Assembly (NCBI RefSeq): GCF_007992115.1
Contig: NZ_BJZQ01000003.1
Span: forward strand, 159,723 to 223,722
Length of the DNA stretch: 64,000 bases
From: Aeromicrobium flavum
GTDB taxonomy: Bacteria; Actinomycetota; Actinomycetes; Propionibacteriales; Nocardioidaceae
Direction: 5' to 3'
The position numbers and the translations under genes were made by a program. Positions 8,925-20,014 of this stretch are shown piece by piece; position 1 is the first letter of the stretch, and every line of letters starts with the position of its first letter. The notes beneath the pieces are model-generated. The model searched no databases. It was given only the letters and a program-made list of their open reading frames with translations, and was not told the origin of the DNA.

Positions 8925-9205
8925 CCTCACCCACCCCCAGCCCCAAGCGGCTGACCCGCAGCAGGAACGACAAGTGGCTCGCCGGCGTCTGCGGCGGCCT
9001 GGCCGAGTACTCCGGTGTCGACGTGAACATCATCCGCATCGTCACCGTCGCGCTGGTGCTCCTCGGCCTCGGGACGACCCTGCTGGTCTACCTGGCGGCC
9101 TGGCTGCTGATGCCGCAGGAGGACGTCACGTACCCGACGTACCCGACGTATCCGCCGGCCGGCCCGACCGATGGGCCGTCCGCGCAGCCACCGCCGTCCG
9201 TGTGA
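8921..9205 (+). CDS. Small PspC-domain protein
   Basis: 94 residues made of a PspC domain (about 10-68; KWLAGVCGGLAEYSGVD and the hydrophobic helix ending in AAWLLMPQ) plus a Pro/Thr-rich tail containing three TYP units. PspC proteins sit in the membrane and bind partners when the envelope is stressed. It is last in the PspC operon, coupled by ATGA to the two-helix protein. The last 80 bases overlap, tail to tail, the glycerophosphodiesterase gene on the other strand, and the repetitive tail lies exactly in that overlap. Confidence 0.88.
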   Translation: MTSPTPSPKRLTRSRNDKWLAGVCGGLAEYSGVDVNIIRIVTVALVLLGLGTTLLVYLAAWLLMPQEDVTYPTYPTYPPAGPTDGPSAQPPPSV

Positions 9206-10190
9206 AGTCCGAGAACACCCCGTCGACCCCGGCGGCGTAGAAGGCCAGCAGCTCGGCCGTCGCGTCGCCGGGGGCGGCCTTGTCCTCGCTGGTGCGCAAC
9301 TGGCGGGGCAGGAAGTTGTTCTCGTTGCGCATCGTCCAGATGTGGACGAAGAGGCCGACCTCGTGCGCGTCCCGGACGAGGCCGGTCTCGCCGAGCAGGT
9401 GCTGCTTCGTGTCGCGCGCGATCACGAGGCTCTTGTTCGGACCGATGCCCTGGGCGTACTCGGCGATCTTCGCCAGCTCCCGCGGGGTCGTGAGCGCGGC
9501 GTAGTCGCGGGGGTCGTACGTGGCGACCAGGTCGTAGGGGCCGCCCATCCGCTCCATCAGCTGCACGAGCGGCAGCGGGGTGCGGTCGCGCAGGGCCTTG
9601 AGATTCGACGTCTCCATCGACTGGATCGTCACCTTCGCGCCCTCGCGGTTGAGGCCGCGTCGCTCCAGCACCTCGATCAGGCGATCGTTCAGGTCCAGGC
9701 CGAGGCCCCGGAAGTACGTCGGGTGCTTCGTCTCGACGTAGACGCCGATCGGCTCCGCGTCCGGGCCGCGGCGGGCGTTCTCGGCGTCGGCGATGTCGAT
9801 GACCTCGTCGAGGGTGAGCAGCGGCTCGGTGTCATTGAGCGGCAGGTTCTGCGGGCGCAGCCGCGGCAGTCGCTCGCGCGTGCGGAGGGTCTTGATCTCC
9901 TCGAGCGTGAAGTCCTCGGTGAACCAGCCCGTCAGCGGCAGCCCGTCGATGAACTTCGTCGTGCGCAGGTGGGCGAACTCCGGCCGGTCGGCCACGTCGG
10001 TGGTGCCGCCGATCTCGTTCTCGTGGCGGACCACGAGCACCCCGTCCTTCGTGGCGACGACGTCGGGCTCGATGTAGTCGGCCCCCTCCTCGATCCCCAG
10101 CAGGTACGAGGGGCGGGTGTGCTCGAGTCGTGATCCGGGCACGCCGCGGTGCGCGATGACGACGGGCTCGGCCACGAGCGATGCGGTCAC
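9126..10190 (-). CDS. Glycerophosphodiester phosphodiesterase (GlpQ-like)
   Basis: 354 residues, the long GlpQ/UgpQ form. The family hydrolyses deacylated phospholipids to sn-glycerol 3-phosphate and an alcohol. The signature is at the N-terminus: IAHRG (catalytic His14 and Arg15), E...TRPSY, then the metal-binding IEPDVVATKDG with RHE nearby, and a late FVHIWTMRNE segment typical of the TIM-barrel end. No signal peptide is visible, so it may be cytosolic. The GTG at 10190 places the family motif at the usual distance from the N-terminus. The extra Ser/Gly/Thr-rich tail comes from the 80-base overlap with the convergent PspC gene. Confidence 0.88.
   Translation of the reverse strand: MTASLVAEPVVIAHRGVPGSRLEHTRPSYLLGIEEGADYIEPDVVATKDGVLVVRHENEIGGTTDVADRPEFAHLRTTKFIDGLPLTGWFTEDFTLEEIKTLRTRERLPRLRPQNLPLNDTEPLLTLDEVIDIADAENARRGPDAEPIGVYVETKHPTYFRGLGLDLNDRLIEVLERRGLNREGAKVTIQSMETSNLKALRDRTPLPLVQLMERMGGPYDLVATYDPRDYAALTTPRELAKIAEYAQGIGPNKSLVIARDTKQHLLGETGLVRDAHEVGLFVHIWTMRNENNFLPRQLRTSEDKAAPGDATAELLAFYAAGVDGVFSDFTRTAVAARTAHRSGRPADTSGTSGT
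9128..9154 (+). repeat. Three tandem 9-base units in overlapping 3' ends
   Basis: ACGTACCCG occurs twice, followed by ACGTATCCG. On the plus strand it encodes the TYP repeats in the PspC tail; on the minus strand it encodes the Ser/Gly/Thr end of the glycerophosphodiesterase, whose stop codon (9126-9128) lies at its edge. Unit-number changes here would alter both proteins. Confidence 0.8.
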
Positions 10191-10216
10191 CGGCTCAGCG
10201 TAAGCCGATGCCGGCC

Positions 10217-11683
10217 TCAGGACACGATGCGGACGGCGCCGTCGCGGCGGGGGTCGGCGGCCGCGACGAGCTCGCCGGCCGCGGTGCAGAGGGTGCCCGA
10301 GACGCCGCCGAAGTACATGGTCAGGTCGTCGGGGTCCTCGACCTTGACCTCCTCGTGCGAGGTCCCCGGCGCGTGGACGTGGACGCGCGGGTGGTCGATC
10401 GCTTCCTGGAGCGTGAGCCCGTCCTCGACCAGCCCGGTCAGCGCCTGGACGATCGCGGTGGTGATGCGGTCGGCGCCGGGGGACCCGATCGCGAGGATGC
10501 CGCCGTCGACGTGGCGCCCGACCGTGGGCGCCATGTTCGAGAGCAGCCGCGACCCGAAGGGCAGGCCGTGCAGGCCGCGCGGGTTGAGCTCCTGCTCGCC
10601 GAGGCAGTTGTTCAGCCAGATGCCGGTGTCGCGGGCGATCATCCCCGAGCTGTAACCCGACGAGATGGTCACGGCGCACGCCGTGCCGTCGGTGTCCGTC
10701 GTCGAGACGTGCGCGGTGGAGCCGGACTCGAGCGCGCCGAGAGCGTCGCGATCGACCAGGTCGAGGAACGCCGCGGCGTCGCGCTCGAGGTCGTCGGTGT
10801 GGTCGAAGACCCGGAGCCGCTCGCCCAGGACGCGCCGCTGGACCCGCAGGAGGTGGTCGCGCTCACTCAGGCCGTGGCCCGCCATGAGCCGCAGCATCGC
10901 CGCGACGCAGACGCCCCCGACGGCCGGCGGCGGGTTCGTGCCGAGGGTCCAGCCCTCCATCCGCGCCGTCAGGGCGGGACGCACGACGGGTGCGTAGGCG
11001 GCGAGGTCGGACGGCCCGAGGAGCCCGCCGCGCTCCAGCACGTCCGCCGCGATGGCGTGGCCGAGCTCGCCGGTGTAGAACTCCTGCGGGCCGCGACGGG
11101 CGACCAGGTCGAGCGAGTCGGCCAGGTGGGGCAGCACGAGGTGGTGGTCGGCGACCTGCCCGTCGGGGCCGTGGACGACCGCGTGACTCGTCTCGTCCCA
11201 GCCGAAGATCGCCTCGTGCACGTAGTCGAGGTAGTACCGCGAGGCGGCGCTCAGCCAGAAGCCGTTGCGGGCGACGTCGACGGCCGGAGCGACGAGCTCG
11301 GCCCAGGGCAGCTGGCCCCAGCGCCGGTGAGCCTCGCCGAACGCCGCGATGGCTCCGTGGGTCGCGACGGACCCGGGGCCGATCGTGATCGTGACGCCGC
11401 CGCCGTAGGGGTTGTGCACGTCCCACGTGCCCTGACCCAGCCGCTCGGGCACGTCGCGCCCGGGCATGTCCATCCAGCCGTCGATCGTCACGGGGGAAGA
11501 GCCGTCGGGCGGCTGGATCGTCAGGAACCCGCCCGCGCTGGGCGACACCATCCCCACCTCGTTCGCCATCGTGACGAAGGCGGCCGCAAGGGCCGCGTCG
11601 ATGGCGTTGCCGCCGGCCCGGACCATCGCCTCACCCGCATCCGCCGCAGCGGTGTTCGGGGCGGCGATGGCGACGCTGGTCAC
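10217..11683 (-). CDS. Gamma-glutamyltransferase family protein
   Basis: 488 residues, an Ntn-hydrolase that would cleave itself to expose a threonine nucleophile and transfer or hydrolyse gamma-glutamyl groups. The nucleophile is Thr323 in ESGSTAHVSTTD, corresponding to TTHxS of the E. coli enzyme; other family segments are GGNAIDAALAA near the N-terminus, TNPPPAVGG (about 249-257), and GSPGADRI (about 428-435). It is shorter than the roughly 570-residue periplasmic enzymes and has no signal peptide, so it may be an intracellular, acylase-like member. It starts with GTG at 11683. The genes on either side are not obviously linked to glutathione. Confidence 0.85.
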   Translation of the reverse strand: MTSVAIAAPNTAAADAGEAMVRAGGNAIDAALAAAFVTMANEVGMVSPSAGGFLTIQPPDGSSPVTIDGWMDMPGRDVPERLGQGTWDVHNPYGGGVTITIGPGSVATHGAIAAFGEAHRRWGQLPWAELVAPAVDVARNGFWLSAASRYYLDYVHEAIFGWDETSHAVVHGPDGQVADHHLVLPHLADSLDLVARRGPQEFYTGELGHAIAADVLERGGLLGPSDLAAYAPVVRPALTARMEGWTLGTNPPPAVGGVCVAAMLRLMAGHGLSERDHLLRVQRRVLGERLRVFDHTDDLERDAAAFLDLVDRDALGALESGSTAHVSTTDTDGTACAVTISSGYSSGMIARDTGIWLNNCLGEQELNPRGLHGLPFGSRLLSNMAPTVGRHVDGGILAIGSPGADRITTAIVQALTGLVEDGLTLQEAIDHPRVHVHAPGTSHEEVKVEDPDDLTMYFGGVSGTLCTAAGELVAAADPRRDGAVRIVS

Positions 11684-11728
11684 GCGCTCAGGGTACGGGT
11701 CCGGCGCCGGGTCGGCGCGCTGCGCGGC

Positions 11729-12301
11729 TCAGCCACCCACGCGGTAGGTCAGGTGGGCGAACTGACCGCGCTGCTCGACGCTCGTCAGGTGCAGCCGGTC
11801 GGCGCCGAGTCGGCGGGGCAGCAGCGGCTGCCCGGCGCCCAGCGTGACGGGCGCGACGCTGATCTGGATCTCGTCCAGCGCGCCGGCGTCGGCGAACTGT
11901 CCCACGAGGTCGCCGCCGCCCATGACCCACACGTCTCGGTCGCCGGCCCGGTCGCGGATGGCGTCGAGGTGGCGCGTCACGTCGCCGGACACCACCGTCA
12001 GGTCGGCGCCCGGGGGAGTGGGCAGGTCGCGGGAGGTGAACAGGAAGGCAGGCTTGGTCGAGATCGCGCTCGTCCAGGCGGCAGGGTCCTTCAGGGCGCC
12101 GGTCTCGCGCAGCAGCCACTCGTACGTCGACGAGCCGAGCACCGTCACGCCGATCCCCTCGAGGAACGCGCTGAAGTGATCGGCGTGCTCGGGAGCGTCG
12201 GGGGTGCCGCCGTCGACCTCGAACAGCCAGGACAGGGAGTGGTCGCGGTCGGCCAGGTAGCCGTCCAGGGTCGCGGCCGTGTTGAAGACGAAGCGGGTCA
12301 T
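11729..12301 (-). CDS. RibD C-terminal/dihydrofolate-reductase-like protein
   Basis: 190 residues matching the stand-alone RibD_C family (FNTAATLDGYLAD at the N-terminus, a GSSTYEWLL segment near 56-64, VWVMGGGDLVGQF near 125-137). Members are NADPH-dependent reductases related to riboflavin biosynthesis enzymes, but the stand-alone actinobacterial versions mostly have no known substrate. It is divergent from an MFS exporter at 12428, sharing a 126-bp promoter region. Confidence 0.82.
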   Translation of the reverse strand: MTRFVFNTAATLDGYLADRDHSLSWLFEVDGGTPDAPEHADHFSAFLEGIGVTVLGSSTYEWLLRETGALKDPAAWTSAISTKPAFLFTSRDLPTPPGADLTVVSGDVTRHLDAIRDRAGDRDVWVMGGGDLVGQFADAGALDEIQISVAPVTLGAGQPLLPRRLGADRLHLTSVEQRGQFAHLTYRVGG

Positions 12302-12427
12302 GTGTCGATCCTCGCGGCCGGGTCCGACGGTTCGCAAGGACGTCCGCAGGGCCGCGGCCCGACGGGCGTGACGTGATTCGCACGCCGGTCGCGGAATGGT
12401 CCCGGGGCCGGGAGCCTTGGAAGAGAA

Positions 12428-13624
12428 GTGGCGACCCAGACCGACGTGATGACCCGACCCCGCCATGTGGCGCTCGCCCTGCTGGCCCTCGCGCTGGGCG
12501 GCTTCGCCATCGGCACCACGGAGTTCGTGACGATGGGCCTGCTGCCCGACGTCGCGGCCGGCATCGACGAGGACATCCCCACGACCGGCCACATCATCTC
12601 CTCCTACGCGCTCGGCGTGGTGGTGGGAGCGCCGCTCATCGTGTCCCTGGCCGCACGGATGCCCAAGCGGGCCCTGCTGCTGTGGCTGCTCGCCGGCCTC
12701 GCGCTCGGCAACGCGCTGACGGCCGTCGCGAGCGGGTACGTCCCCGTCCTGCTGGCGCGCTTCGTCGCCGGCCTTCCGCACGGCGCGTACTTCGGTGTCG
12801 CGTCGCTGGTGGCGGCCTCGCTGGTCCCCGCGGGGCGCCGTGGCCGAGCGATCAGCATGGTGATGATGGGCCTGTCGGTGGCCACCGTCGTCGGCGTCCC
12901 CGCCAGCACGTGGCTGGGCCAGGCGCTGTCCTGGCGCGCCGCCTACGCCCTGGTCGTCGTGATCGCCGTGGCCGCGGCAGCCCTCGTGGTGGCGTTCGTG
13001 CCGGTGGTGCCCGGCGATCCGCGCGCCACCATCCTCAGCGAGCTGTTCGCCCTGCGGGAGCCCGCCGTGATCGCCGCGTTCCTCACCGGCGTCGTCGGCT
13101 TCGGCGGCGTGTTCGCGATGTACAGCTACATCGCGCCGATCGTCACCGACGAGGTCGGCCTCGCGTCCGGCGTCATCCCGCTGTTCCTGCTGGTCTTCGG
13201 CTTCGGTTCCGTCACCGGCACGTGGGCGGCCGGCCGGCTGGCCGACTGGGACAACGTCCGCCAGGTCGTCGGCGGTCTCGTCGCGACCGTCGTGGTCCTG
13301 GTGCTGTTCCACCAGTTCGTCGAGCTGGTCGCCGTGGCCCTGCTCGGCGTCTTCCTCATCGGCGCGCTCGGCAGCATCATCGCGGTCGGCCTGCAGATCC
13401 GGCTGATGACGGCGGCCGGCGACGCCCAGATGCTCGGCGCCGCCCTCAACCACGCGAGCCTCAACATCGCGAACGGGCTGGGGGCCTGGCTCGGCGGTTT
13501 GGTGATCGCCGCCGGCCACGGGTACGCCGCGCCGGCCCTCGTGGGTGTCGCTCTGGCGGCGGCCGGCCTCGTGGTGTTCCTGCTGGGCCTGCGGTGGGCC
13601 CCGGTGCGCCGACTCCCGCAGTGA
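12428..13624 (+). CDS. MFS transporter, DHA1/AraJ-like exporter
   Basis: 398 residues with twelve predicted transmembrane helices. The first helix carries the AraJ-type signature (FAIGTTEFVTMGLLPDVA), and the GAxxGxxxA-type motif and short charged cytoplasmic loop between helices 2 and 3 (ARMPKRALL) fit the DHA1 family, which includes sugar-efflux and chloramphenicol-type exporters. The substrate cannot be read from sequence. The start is GTG at 12428 with AAGAGA upstream. It converges on the sulfate operon across a hairpin that overlaps its stop codon. Confidence 0.85.
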   Translation: MATQTDVMTRPRHVALALLALALGGFAIGTTEFVTMGLLPDVAAGIDEDIPTTGHIISSYALGVVVGAPLIVSLAARMPKRALLLWLLAGLALGNALTAVASGYVPVLLARFVAGLPHGAYFGVASLVAASLVPAGRRGRAISMVMMGLSVATVVGVPASTWLGQALSWRAAYALVVVIAVAAAALVVAFVPVVPGDPRATILSELFALREPAVIAAFLTGVVGFGGVFAMYSYIAPIVTDEVGLASGVIPLFLLVFGFGSVTGTWAAGRLADWDNVRQVVGGLVATVVVLVLFHQFVELVAVALLGVFLIGALGSIIAVGLQIRLMTAAGDAQMLGAALNHASLNIANGLGAWLGGLVIAAGHGYAAPALVGVALAAAGLVVFLLGLRWAPVRRLPQ

Positions 13625-13654
13625 GGGCGGCCGGGCGGTGACCCGACCGCCCTC
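13623..13654. terminator. Hairpin terminator between convergent MFS and cysA genes
   Basis: An 8-base stem (GAGGGCGG/CCGCCCTC) with an inner CGGG/CCCG extension encloses a short loop. It begins inside the MFS stop codon and has only a weak T-rich tail. Confidence 0.5.
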
Positions 13655-13784
13655 GTCTCCACCGTCCCGTGGAGATCGCGATCGCCGGAGCAGGGATCCG
13701 GCGAGCGTCTGCGGTCCAGAGCTGGGCTCTGAGACGTGGGTCACACTGTAACCGGGAGTTGCCGCGCCGTCGAGCGTCTTTCCG

Positions 13785-14750
13785 TCAGACGAGGGTGAGC
13801 GCGCCGTCCATCGGGCGGAGCCACACGAGCGAGCCCTCGCCCACGCCCAGTCCCGACGCCTCGGCCCGCGTCAGCGAGACCAGCACCCGGTCCTCGAACC
13901 GCGGATCGGTGGGCGTGACCTCGAGCCGGACCTCGAAGCCCACGCGGGTCCAGCGGGTGATCCGGCCCTCCACCGCCGAGGAGATCTCGATCGGCGACAC
14001 CGCGATGTCGTGCGGCCGGATCGAGCGGTCGCCGAGCTGGGTGACGGGGCCGAGGAAGCTGAGCACGAACTCGTTGGCGGGTCGGTCGTAGAGGTCGTCG
14101 GGCGAGCCGATTTGCTCGATGCGTCCCTCGTTGATCACGACGATCGAGTCGGAGACCTCGAGCGCCTCCTCCTGGTCGTGGGTGACGAACACGGTCGTCA
14201 CGTGGACCTCGTCGTGCAGCCGGCGCAGCCAGTCACGCAGCTCCTTGCGGACCTTCGCGTCCAGCGCGCCGAACGGCTCGTCCAGCAGCAGCACGCTCGG
14301 CTCGATCGCGAGCGCGCGGGCCAGGGCCATGCGCTGGCGCTGGCCGCCCGAGAGCTGCGACGGGAGGCGGTCGGCGAACTGGCTCAGGTGCACCAGCTCG
14401 AGCAGCTCGGCGACCTTGGCCTTGATCTCGTGCTTGGGTCGCTTGCGGATCTCGAGCCCGAACGCCACGTTCTTGGCGACGGTCATGTGCTTGAACGCGG
14501 CGTAGTGCTGGAAGACGAAGCCGACGTTGCGCTTCTGCGGCGGCAGCTGGGTGGCGTTGACGCCCTCGATCTCGACGGTGCCCTCGTCGGCGTTCTCCAG
14601 GCCCGCGATGATCCGCAGCAGGGTGGACTTGCCGCCGCCCGAGGGGCCCAGCAGTGCCGTCAGCTGGCCCGTCGGGATCGACAGGTCGATGTTCTCGAGC
14701 GCGACGAAGTCGCCGAACCGCTTGCCGACGCCCTGGATCTCAATGCTCAT
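13785..14750 (-). CDS. cysA: Sulfate/thiosulfate ABC transporter ATP-binding protein
   Basis: 321 residues. Drives sulfate uptake through CysT/CysW. Walker A is GPSGGGKST (35-43), the Q-loop is FVFQHYAAF, the signature is [15 protein letters not shown], Walker B is [11 protein letters not shown] and the switch His is in [13 protein letters not shown]-terminal TOBE-like regulatory portion (about 235-321) is present. It is the last gene of the minus-strand cluster cysP-cysT-cysW-cysA, starting 11 bases after the cysW stop. The name rests on this operon context and the close match to the sulfate branch of the family. Confidence 0.92.
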   Translation of the reverse strand: MSIEIQGVGKRFGDFVALENIDLSIPTGQLTALLGPSGGGKSTLLRIIAGLENADEGTVEIEGVNATQLPPQKRNVGFVFQHYAAFKHMTVAKNVAFGLEIRKRPKHEIKAKVAELLELVHLSQFADRLPSQLSGGQRQRMALARALAIEPSVLLLDEPFGALDAKVRKELRDWLRRLHDEVHVTTVFVTHDQEEALEVSDSIVVINEGRIEQIGSPDDLYDRPANEFVLSFLGPVTQLGDRSIRPHDIAVSPIEISSAVEGRITRWTRVGFEVRLEVTPTDPRFEDRVLVSLTRAEASGLGVGEGSLVWLRPMDGALTLV

Positions 14751-14761
14751 GGGGTGACCTT

Positions 14762-15625
14762 TCAGTGCCCCGCCGCGCGCGCACGCAGGATGGAGACGAC
14801 GATGATGCACGCGACCGAGACGGAGGCGAGGAGGAAGGCGATCGCGTACGCGCCCTCCTGGTTGAAGTTCAGGTAGCTCTCCTCGACCGCGAGGGTCGCT
14901 GTGCGGGTCTCGCCGAGGATGTTGCCCGAGACGACCTTGACCGCACCGAACTCGCCCAGCGAGCGCGCCAGGGTGAGGACGACGCCGTAGACGATCGCCC
15001 AGCGGATGCCCGGCAGCGTGATGCGCCAGAACGTCTGCCAGCCATTGGCCCCGAGTGACTGCGCCGCCTGCTCCTGCTCGATGCCGACCTCGCCGAGCAC
15101 GGGCACGACCTCGCGGATCACCAGGGGCAGGGCGACGAACGCCGTCGCCAGGATGATGCCCGGGGTCGAGAAGATGATCTGCAGGCCCCAGCTCTCCAAG
15201 GTGGGCCCGAACCAGCCGCCACGCCCGCCGTAGACCAGCACGAGGGCCAGGCCGACCACGATCGGCGAGATCGCCAGCGGCAGGTCGAGCAGCGCGCTCA
15301 GCACCCGCTTGCCGGGGAACTCGGTGCGGACCAGCAGCAGCGAGACGCTGACGCCGAAGACCGTGTTGATGACGGTGGCGACGACGGCGGCGACGACGGT
15401 GAGCCGCATCGCGTGGACGATGTCGGGGTCCTCGAAGAGGGTGCGCAGGGCGTCCAGCCCGTTCTCGAAGGTGTGGGTGACGACGAGCGACACCGGCCAC
15501 GCGACGAGCAGGAACAGGTACGCGACGACGAGGAGCCGGACGAGGTAGGTGACCGGTCCCTTCCGGGCCCGGCGCTGTCGCGTCGGGGCGGACGGCTCGG
15601 GGGGTGCCACGATCGTGTCAATCAC
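14762..15625 (-). CDS. cysW: Sulfate ABC transporter permease CysW
   Basis: 287 residues, six predicted transmembrane helices, with the EAA-like cytoplasmic loop [19 protein letters not shown] that docks on CysA. A charged N-terminal stretch of about 25 residues precedes the first helix. It starts with GTG at 15625, 8 bases inside the end of cysT, so the two permeases are translationally coupled. With cysT it forms the heterodimeric membrane channel for sulfate. Confidence 0.9.
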   Translation of the reverse strand: MIDTIVAPPEPSAPTRQRRARKGPVTYLVRLLVVAYLFLLVAWPVSLVVTHTFENGLDALRTLFEDPDIVHAMRLTVVAAVVATVINTVFGVSVSLLLVRTEFPGKRVLSALLDLPLAISPIVVGLALVLVYGGRGGWFGPTLESWGLQIIFSTPGIILATAFVALPLVIREVVPVLGEVGIEQEQAAQSLGANGWQTFWRITLPGIRWAIVYGVVLTLARSLGEFGAVKVVSGNILGETRTATLAVEESYLNFNQEGAYAIAFLLASVSVACIIVVSILRARAAGH

Positions 15626-16454
15626 GCCGGGCCACCCGTCGCTGGATGACGTCTAGGGCGACGATGACGAGCAGCGACACGACCAGCAGCAGCGTCGCCA
15701 CCGAGGCGGCCGCCGCCGGGTTGTCGTTCTCGATCGCGCCGAGGATGCGCACGGAGGCGACCTCGGACTCGAACGGCAGGTTGCCCGAGAGCAGGACCAG
15801 CGAGCCGTACTCGCCGACGCCGCGGGCGAAGGACAACGTGGCACCGGCGGCGATCGCCGGGGCCAGGCTCGGCAGGATGATCCGGCGGAAGGTCGTGAAG
15901 CGGCTCGCGCCCAGCGACGCGGCGGCCTCCTCGATGTCGAGGTCGAGCGACTCGAGCACCGGCTGGACCATGCGCACGATGAACGGCAGCGTGACGAACA
16001 GGAACGCCAGGTACACCGACCACGAGGTGTTGGCGACGTTGATGCCCAGCGGGCTGTCGTTGCCGTAGAGGGACAGCAGGACGAGGCCGGCGACGATCGT
16101 CGGCAGGGCGAAGGGGATGTCGATCAGCACGTCCAGGGCGGACCTGCCCCAGAACCGGTCGCGCACGAGCACCCAGGCGATCGCGGTGCCCATGAACACG
16201 TTGACGACGGTGACCGCCGTCGCGGCCAGCAGGGTCAGGACGATGGCCCGCGACGTCTGCTCGTTCGTGATCGCGGACCAGAAGTTCGTCCATCCGCCCT
16301 CGGTGGCGGTGACGATGACCGCCGCGAGCGGGATCAGGACCAGCAGGCTGAACCAGGTCATGGTCAGGCCCAGCCCGATACCCGAGGTGCGCGTCAGGGT
16401 GACGGAGCCGGCTGGCCGGGAGAGGCCCGGCCAGCCGGTCGTGGTGGTGCTCAC
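15618..16454 (-). CDS. cysT: Sulfate ABC transporter permease CysT
   Basis: 278 residues with six transmembrane helices and the EAA loop EEAAASLGASRFTTFRRI. The FALPTIVAGLVLLSLYG and RGVGEYGSLVLLSGNLP segments are characteristic of CysT/CysU. The GTG at 16454 is used; upstream in-frame sequence is antisense to the binding-protein gene. It follows cysP by 17 bases and overlaps cysW by 8. Confidence 0.9.
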   Translation of the reverse strand: MSTTTTGWPGLSRPAGSVTLTRTSGIGLGLTMTWFSLLVLIPLAAVIVTATEGGWTNFWSAITNEQTSRAIVLTLLAATAVTVVNVFMGTAIAWVLVRDRFWGRSALDVLIDIPFALPTIVAGLVLLSLYGNDSPLGINVANTSWSVYLAFLFVTLPFIVRMVQPVLESLDLDIEEAAASLGASRFTTFRRIILPSLAPAIAAGATLSFARGVGEYGSLVLLSGNLPFESEVASVRILGAIENDNPAAAASVATLLLVVSLLVIVALDVIQRRVARRD

Positions 16455-16471
16455 GAGAGTGTCCTCATCTC

Positions 16472-17554
16472 TCAGCCGGCAGCCTTGCCGGACTTGGAGA
16501 TGGACTTCGTGACGATGCCGACGGGCTTGCCGTCCTTGCCGTCGCCGAAGAGCTTGTCCTTGACCTCGCCCCAGCCGGGTCCGCCGAAGTTCTTCTCCAG
16601 CGTGATCAGGTTCTTGACGGCGGGGAAGGGGTCGTCGGCGCTCGGCGCGCCCTTGATGTCGGCCGGCTTCACGCCCACCGCGTCGAGGTCGGCGACGCCG
16701 GGCTGGGCGGTGTTCAGCGGACGGAAGCCCTTGAGCGCGAACTGCTTCTGGCCCTCGGTGCTCAGCACGAAGTCGAGCCAGTCGGAAGCGACCGGGGACG
16801 CCTCCTTGAGGACGGCACCGGGGTTCTCGATCAGCAGCGTGGTCTCGGGGATGACGTACTCGAAGCCCTCGCCGTTCTGTGCGGCCAGGATCGCCTCGTT
16901 CTCGTAGGCGAGCAGGACGTCGCCGGTGCCGCTGAGGAACGACTGCGTCGCGTCGCGGCCGCTGTTGGTCAGCGAGACCACGTTGGCGAACACGTCGTCG
17001 ATGAACTGCGTGGCCTCCTGCTCGGAGCCGCCGTTCTCGGTGATGTGGCCCCAGGCGGCGAGCGCGTTCCAGCGGGCGGCGCCGGACGAGGCCGGGTTGG
17101 CCGTGACGATCTCGACGCCCGGCTTGGTCAGGTCGTCCCAGCCCTGGATGTTCTTCGGGTTGCCCTCGCGGACGCCGAGCACGACGACCGAGGTCGAGAC
17201 GATGCCCTGGTTGGCGCCGTCGTCCCACGTCTCGTCGACGAGGCCCTCGTCGACCAGGCGGTCGACGTCGGTGCCGACCGACAGGTGGACGTAGTCGGCC
17301 TTGAGGCCGTCGACGACCGCGCGGCTCTGGTCGCCCGAGGGTCCGTACGACGTCTTGAACCTCGTGCCCTCGCCCTCGTCGGTCTTCGTGAACTTCGCGG
17401 CGATGGCCTTGTTGGCGGCCTCCGGCACGGCGAAGCCGACCAGGTTGATGGTCTCCCCGGAGTCGGAGGCGTCCGATGCGCAGCTGGCGAGCAGGGCGGC
17501 CAGGGTCAGGCCCACGGCCGTGGTGAGCAGGCGGGGGTGCGTGAGCCGAGTCAT
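16472..17554 (-). CDS. Sulfate-binding lipoprotein
   Basis: 360 residues. A signal peptide ends in a lipobox LASC with acylated Cys25, so the protein would be tethered outside the membrane. The mature part is a periplasmic-binding-protein fold of the Sbp/CysP family ([16 protein letters not shown] near the start; [30 protein letters not shown]), delivering sulfate or thiosulfate to CysTWA. It is the first gene of the operon; the 184-bp upstream region shared with isocitrate dehydrogenase is AT-rich around 17633-17665 and carries a candidate operator. No known S-box or other riboswitch is recognised there. Confidence 0.91.
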   Translation of the reverse strand: MTRLTHPRLLTTAVGLTLAALLASCASDASDSGETINLVGFAVPEAANKAIAAKFTKTDEGEGTRFKTSYGPSGDQSRAVVDGLKADYVHLSVGTDVDRLVDEGLVDETWDDGANQGIVSTSVVVLGVREGNPKNIQGWDDLTKPGVEIVTANPASSGAARWNALAAWGHITENGGSEQEATQFIDDVFANVVSLTNSGRDATQSFLSGTGDVLLAYENEAILAAQNGEGFEYVIPETTLLIENPGAVLKEASPVASDWLDFVLSTEGQKQFALKGFRPLNTAQPGVADLDAVGVKPADIKGAPSADDPFPAVKNLITLEKNFGGPGWGEVKDKLFGDGKDGKPVGIVTKSISKSGKAAG

Positions 17555-17640
17555 CGGCGTTCTCCTGTCGTGTCGGGCACCGGACGGTGCGTCGAGAAGT
17601 CACCGTAGGCCGACGGGAGCCGATTCAGGAGCATGTTCAT

Positions 17641-17665
17641 ATTGTGGACCGGTTAACTACACAAT
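17641..17665. promoter_or_regulatory. Candidate operator ATTGTG-N13-CACAAT
   Basis: Perfect 6-base inverted arms at 17641-17646 and 17660-17665 surround a spacer with its own ACCGGT palindrome. It is one of the few AT-rich spots in the region and lies about 87 bases before the cysP start and 74 before the isocitrate dehydrogenase start. A regulator controlling sulfate uptake, or both genes, is likely; which one is unknown. Confidence 0.45.
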
Positions 17666-17738
17666 GAGCGGTCCGCTAGGGGTCGCCGAGCGCCGGGCGA
17701 CCCGAGCGGTGACCGGCCGACCCGGTAGTTTGGGGGGC

Positions 17739-19955
<2,217 letters not shown>

Positions 19956-19966
19956 GCCTGATCACA

Positions 19967-20003
19967 CGAAGGGGCGGCCGGGATCTCCCGGCCGCCCCTT
20001 TCG
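19967..20003. terminator. Strong bidirectional terminator after isocitrate dehydrogenase
   Basis: A stem of about 15 bases (AAGGGGCGGCCGGGA and its complement) has a 2-base loop and a short T-run on the plus strand. It lies between the stops of the convergent isocitrate dehydrogenase (19955) and MFS (20015) genes. Confidence 0.9.
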
Positions 20004-20014
20004 TCTGTCCGCGC

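Noticed and set aside
9128..9154. Three tandem 9-base units as a possible CRISPR or regulatory array
   Set aside because: The units are contiguous, too short for spacers and lie in coding sequence.
12373..13641. 422-codon plus-strand frame overlapping the MFS gene
   Set aside because: It is a shadow frame rich in Arg/Pro/Gly; the MFS frame has clear membrane helices.
17301..17738. Upstream extension of isocitrate dehydrogenase
   Set aside because: It runs through the opposite-strand sulfate-binding gene and promoter; GTG 17739 gives the standard N-terminus.
17555..17738. S-box or other sulfur riboswitch before the sulfate operon
   Set aside because: I see no conserved core or multi-helix junction; only an inverted repeat is supported.
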